Shown piece by piece: positions 5,196 through 6,826 of a stretch of DNA of 6,826 nucleotides (its first letter is position 1; each line of letters starts with the position of its first letter). The stretch lies in contig JAFQDY010000165.1 of assembly GCA_017399325.1 (NCBI GenBank), positions 1-6,826 of the forward strand, written 5' to 3'. A model generated the notes under the pieces. The model saw only the letters and a list, made by a program, of their open reading frames with translations, was not told where the DNA came from and did not search any database. The translations under genes were made by a program, and so were the position numbers. Origin of the DNA: Oscillospiraceae bacterium (lineage in GTDB: Bacteria; Bacillota; Clostridia; Oscillospirales; Oscillospiraceae).

Positions 5196-6401
5196 TTACA
5201 GATTGGTCAGTATCTCAAAGAGCATCTTTGTGCAAAGTTCCATATCTTCAACAGGAATATACTCAAATCTCCCGTGGTAGTTCTCACCGCCTGTACACAG
5301 ATTCGGGCAAGGCAGACCCATAAAAGAAAGTCTTGCGCCGTCTGTGCCGCCACGAATGGGAACGGTTTTCGGGGTCATTCCCACCGCTTCCATGGCCTTT
5401 ACCGCCCGGTCCACGATATACATACAGGGTTCGATTTTCTCACGCATATTGAAGTAACTGTCCCGCATAGTCAGTTCTGCTGTCCCCTGTCCGTATTTTG
5501 CATTGATGAATTCTGCGGCAGCGGTAAGAAGCGCTTTCTTTTCCAGGAATTTTTCCATGGAGTGATCCCGGACGATATAGCGAAGTGTGGACTGCTCCAC
5601 TTCCCCTGCCATATCGGTCAGGTGGATAAAGCCTTCGTAGCCGTCGGTGTGTTCCGGGCGCTGGTCGGCAGGCAGCATTGCGTGGAATTCCATAGCAATT
5701 TGCTGAGAATTTACCATCTTGTTCTTTGCGGCGCCGGGGTGGATATTGCGACCGTGGAACACGGCCTTTGCAGAGGCGGCATTGAAGTTTTCATACTCCA
5801 TCTCGCCAACGCTGCCACCGTCCACGGTGTAGGCATAATCTGCGCCAAACGCCTCTACATTGAATTTATCAGCGCCCCGGCCGATCTCTTCGTCGGGGGT
5901 AAAGCCGATCTTCAAAGTGGCGTGTTTTGCCTTTGATTCCAAGAGCATTTCCGCGGCAGTAAGGATCTCCGCAATACCGGCTTTGTTGTCCGCACCCAAA
6001 AGAGTCGTGCCGTCAGTAACGATCAGGTGCTTGCCGATGTTGTTTTTCAGGCTCTCGAACTCGGATTCTTTCATATAGATGCCCTGTTCTTCGTTGAGCA
6101 GAATGTCGCCGCCGTTATACGCAACGATCTTCGTCTTGATGTTCTCACCGCAGGCATCGGGCGCAGTATCCATATGGGCGATCAGGCCGATGGTGGGCAG
6201 GCCGGGGTCGCCGGGTAGGGTGCCGTACACATAGCCGTTTTCGTCCATATGGGCATCGCTAATGCCCATAGCCAGCATTTCCTCCACCAATGCCGTGCCC
6301 AGCAATTTTTGCCGCGGAGTCGACGGGCAGGTTTCGGAGAATTCATCGGATGTGGTGTGGTAACTTACATAGCGCAAAAAGCGTTCAGAAACAGGTGTCA
6401 T
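5196..6401 (-). CDS. pepT: Peptidase T (tripeptide aminopeptidase, M20B)
   Basis: This 401-residue cytoplasmic zinc aminopeptidase removes N-terminal residues from tripeptides; the length is near the family's usual ~408. Metal and catalytic residues by alignment with E. coli PepT: His76 in IAHMDTAPD, bridging Asp138 in LLGADNKAG, catalytic Glu171 with Glu172 in TPDEEIGRGAD, Asp194 in VDGGSVGE, and His376 in TGGENYHGRFE. HPGAAKNKMVNS (221-232) is the dimerisation/substrate-binding loop. The start MTPVSERFLRYVSYHTTS is chosen because GGAGG (complement of 6407-6411) precedes it and this is where the family begins. A longer in-frame ATG at 6465-6467 would run through the ackA terminator hairpin and is rejected. 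The 5' leader is only 28 nt from that hairpin, so expression may depend on read-through from ackA. No clear terminator hairpin follows. Confidence 0.95.
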   Translation of the reverse strand: MTPVSERFLRYVSYHTTSDEFSETCPSTPRQKLLGTALVEEMLAMGISDAHMDENGYVYGTLPGDPGLPTIGLIAHMDTAPDACGENIKTKIVAYNGGDILLNEEQGIYMKESEFESLKNNIGKHLIVTDGTTLLGADNKAGIAEILTAAEMLLESKAKHATLKIGFTPDEEIGRGADKFNVEAFGADYAYTVDGGSVGEMEYENFNAASAKAVFHGRNIHPGAAKNKMVNSQQIAMEFHAMLPADQRPEHTDGYEGFIHLTDMAGEVEQSTLRYIVRDHSMEKFLEKKALLTAAAEFINAKYGQGTAELTMRDSYFNMREKIEPCMYIVDRAVKAMEAVGMTPKTVPIRGGTDGARLSFMGLPCPNLCTGGENYHGRFEYIPVEDMELCTKMLFEILTNL

Positions 6402-6406
6402 AATTT

Positions 6407-6411
6407 CCTCC
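6407..6411 (-). promoter_or_regulatory. Ribosome binding site deciding the pepT start
   Basis: GGAGG on the - strand, 5 nt before the ATG at 6399-6401. It excludes the 22-codon-longer start at 6465-6467, which overlaps the ackA stop region and has no such site. Confidence 0.75.
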
Positions 6412-6426
6412 ATTGGCTGACAGGTT

Positions 6427-6455
6427 GAAAAAGAGGCGGGTTCCCCCGCCTCTTT
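6427..6455 (-). terminator. Terminator after ackA, directly ahead of pepT
   Basis: A perfect 11-bp stem AAAGAGGCGGG (6430-6440) / CCCGCCTCTTT (6445-6455) has a 4-nt loop. On the - strand its 3' arm ends in a run of five T (complement of 6428-6432). It starts 11 nt after the ackA stop and its T-run ends 16 nt before the pepT ribosome site. It should end most ackA transcripts. Confidence 0.85.
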
Positions 6456-6466
6456 GATTATTTGCA

Positions 6467-6826
6467 TTACTTGGCTGCCTTAACCAGTTCGGCAGTATCC
6501 TGCGCGATCATCAGTTCTTCGTTGGTGGGAACGACCCAAACCTGAACCTTGGAATCGGGAGCAGAGATCATCATCTCAGTGCCGCGCTTGGCATTGCGTT
6601 CGGGGTCGATCTTCACACCCATAAAGCCCAGATACTCACAAACCTTAGCACGAACATTGATATCGTTCTCACCAACACCGGCGGTGAAGGTCAGAACATC
6701 GATGCCGTTGAGAGCTGCAGCATATGCGCCAACATACTTGGCAACTTCATAGCAGAACTTCTCCCGGGCCAGTGCGCAGTCTTCGTTGCCGTTCTTTGCA
6801 CCGTCTTCCAGATCGCGGAAGTCGGA
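6467..6826 (-). CDS. ackA: Acetate kinase, C-terminal part (5' end outside window)
   Basis: The last 119 residues of an acetate kinase are read from the window edge to TAA at 6467-6469. AckA interconverts acetyl phosphate and acetate with ADP/ATP in the cytoplasm, the ATP-yielding end of acetate fermentation. Recognisable blocks are SDFRDLEDG at the start of the visible part, EVAKYVGAYAAALNGIDVLTFTAGVGEND (the ASKHA-fold nucleotide-binding FTxGxGEN loop), RAKVCEYLGFMGV, and the C-terminal VWVVPTNEELMIAQDTAELV, all typical of bacterial AckA. The N-terminal domain and most catalytic residues lie beyond the window. A butyrate kinase is less likely given the PTNEELMIA end. In many Bacillota pta lies upstream of ackA; that cannot be checked here. 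Confidence 0.95.
   Translation of the reverse strand, partial: SDFRDLEDGAKNGNEDCALAREKFCYEVAKYVGAYAAALNGIDVLTFTAGVGENDINVRAKVCEYLGFMGVKIDPERNAKRGTEMMISAPDSKVQVWVVPTNEELMIAQDTAELVKAAK

Noticed and set aside
4503..5936. A 477-codon open frame on the + strand across ldh, its promoter region and pepT
   Set aside because: It is antisense to two clearly recognised enzymes, has no ribosome site before its ATG, gives a Cys/His-rich product with no family resemblance, and runs through the consensus ldh promoter. It is a composition shadow.
1..6826. Search for CRISPR repeats, insertion sequences, tRNA genes, toxin-antitoxin or phage genes
   Set aside because: No direct repeat array, transposase, tRNA cloverleaf or phage-like protein was seen; intergenic gaps are all under 125 nt and are explained by promoters, ribosome sites and terminators.

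Overview
The window reads as ordinary chromosomal DNA from a fermentative anaerobe of the Bacillota, most likely a gut clostridium of the Oscillospirales/Lachnospirales kind. This is inferred from the gene set (tRNA m1A22 methyltransferase TrmK next to a Nif3-family protein, a DUF1858 protein, peptidase T, acetate kinase, an LDH-type dehydrogenase, L-fucose catabolism), from strong GGAGG ribosome binding sites and sigma-A-like promoters, and from a base composition near half GC with C-rich third codon positions. No mobile element, CRISPR array, tRNA or rRNA is visible. Nearly all of the window is coding.

Left part (1-1411) is an L-fucose locus. It holds the 3' end of L-fucose isomerase (fucI, +), then L-fuculose-phosphate aldolase (fucA, -) converging on it across a two-way terminator, then L-fucose mutarotase (fucU, +) divergent from fucA. 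Together they take L-fucose through anomer interconversion, isomerisation to L-fuculose, and cleavage of L-fuculose-1-phosphate to DHAP and L-lactaldehyde. The kinase is not in the window.

Middle part (1460-4084, all +) starts with a 77-residue DUF1858 protein that has its own promoter. It is followed by trmK and a Nif3-family metal protein coupled by an ATGA overlap, then yebC with its own extended -10 promoter.

Right part (4091-6826, all -) reads from the right edge: the 3' end of acetate kinase (ackA), a strong hairpin terminator, peptidase T (pepT), and an L-lactate/malate dehydrogenase family gene. That last gene has a perfect-consensus promoter (TTGACA-N17-TATAAT) overlaid by two TATCGATA palindromes. 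It converges on yebC across a terminator shared by both strands.

I found no new multi-gene system. The points most worth a second look are the Arg (the malate-type residue) at the specificity position of the 'lactate' dehydrogenase, the paired palindromes on its promoter, and the fucA/fucU divergent control region.
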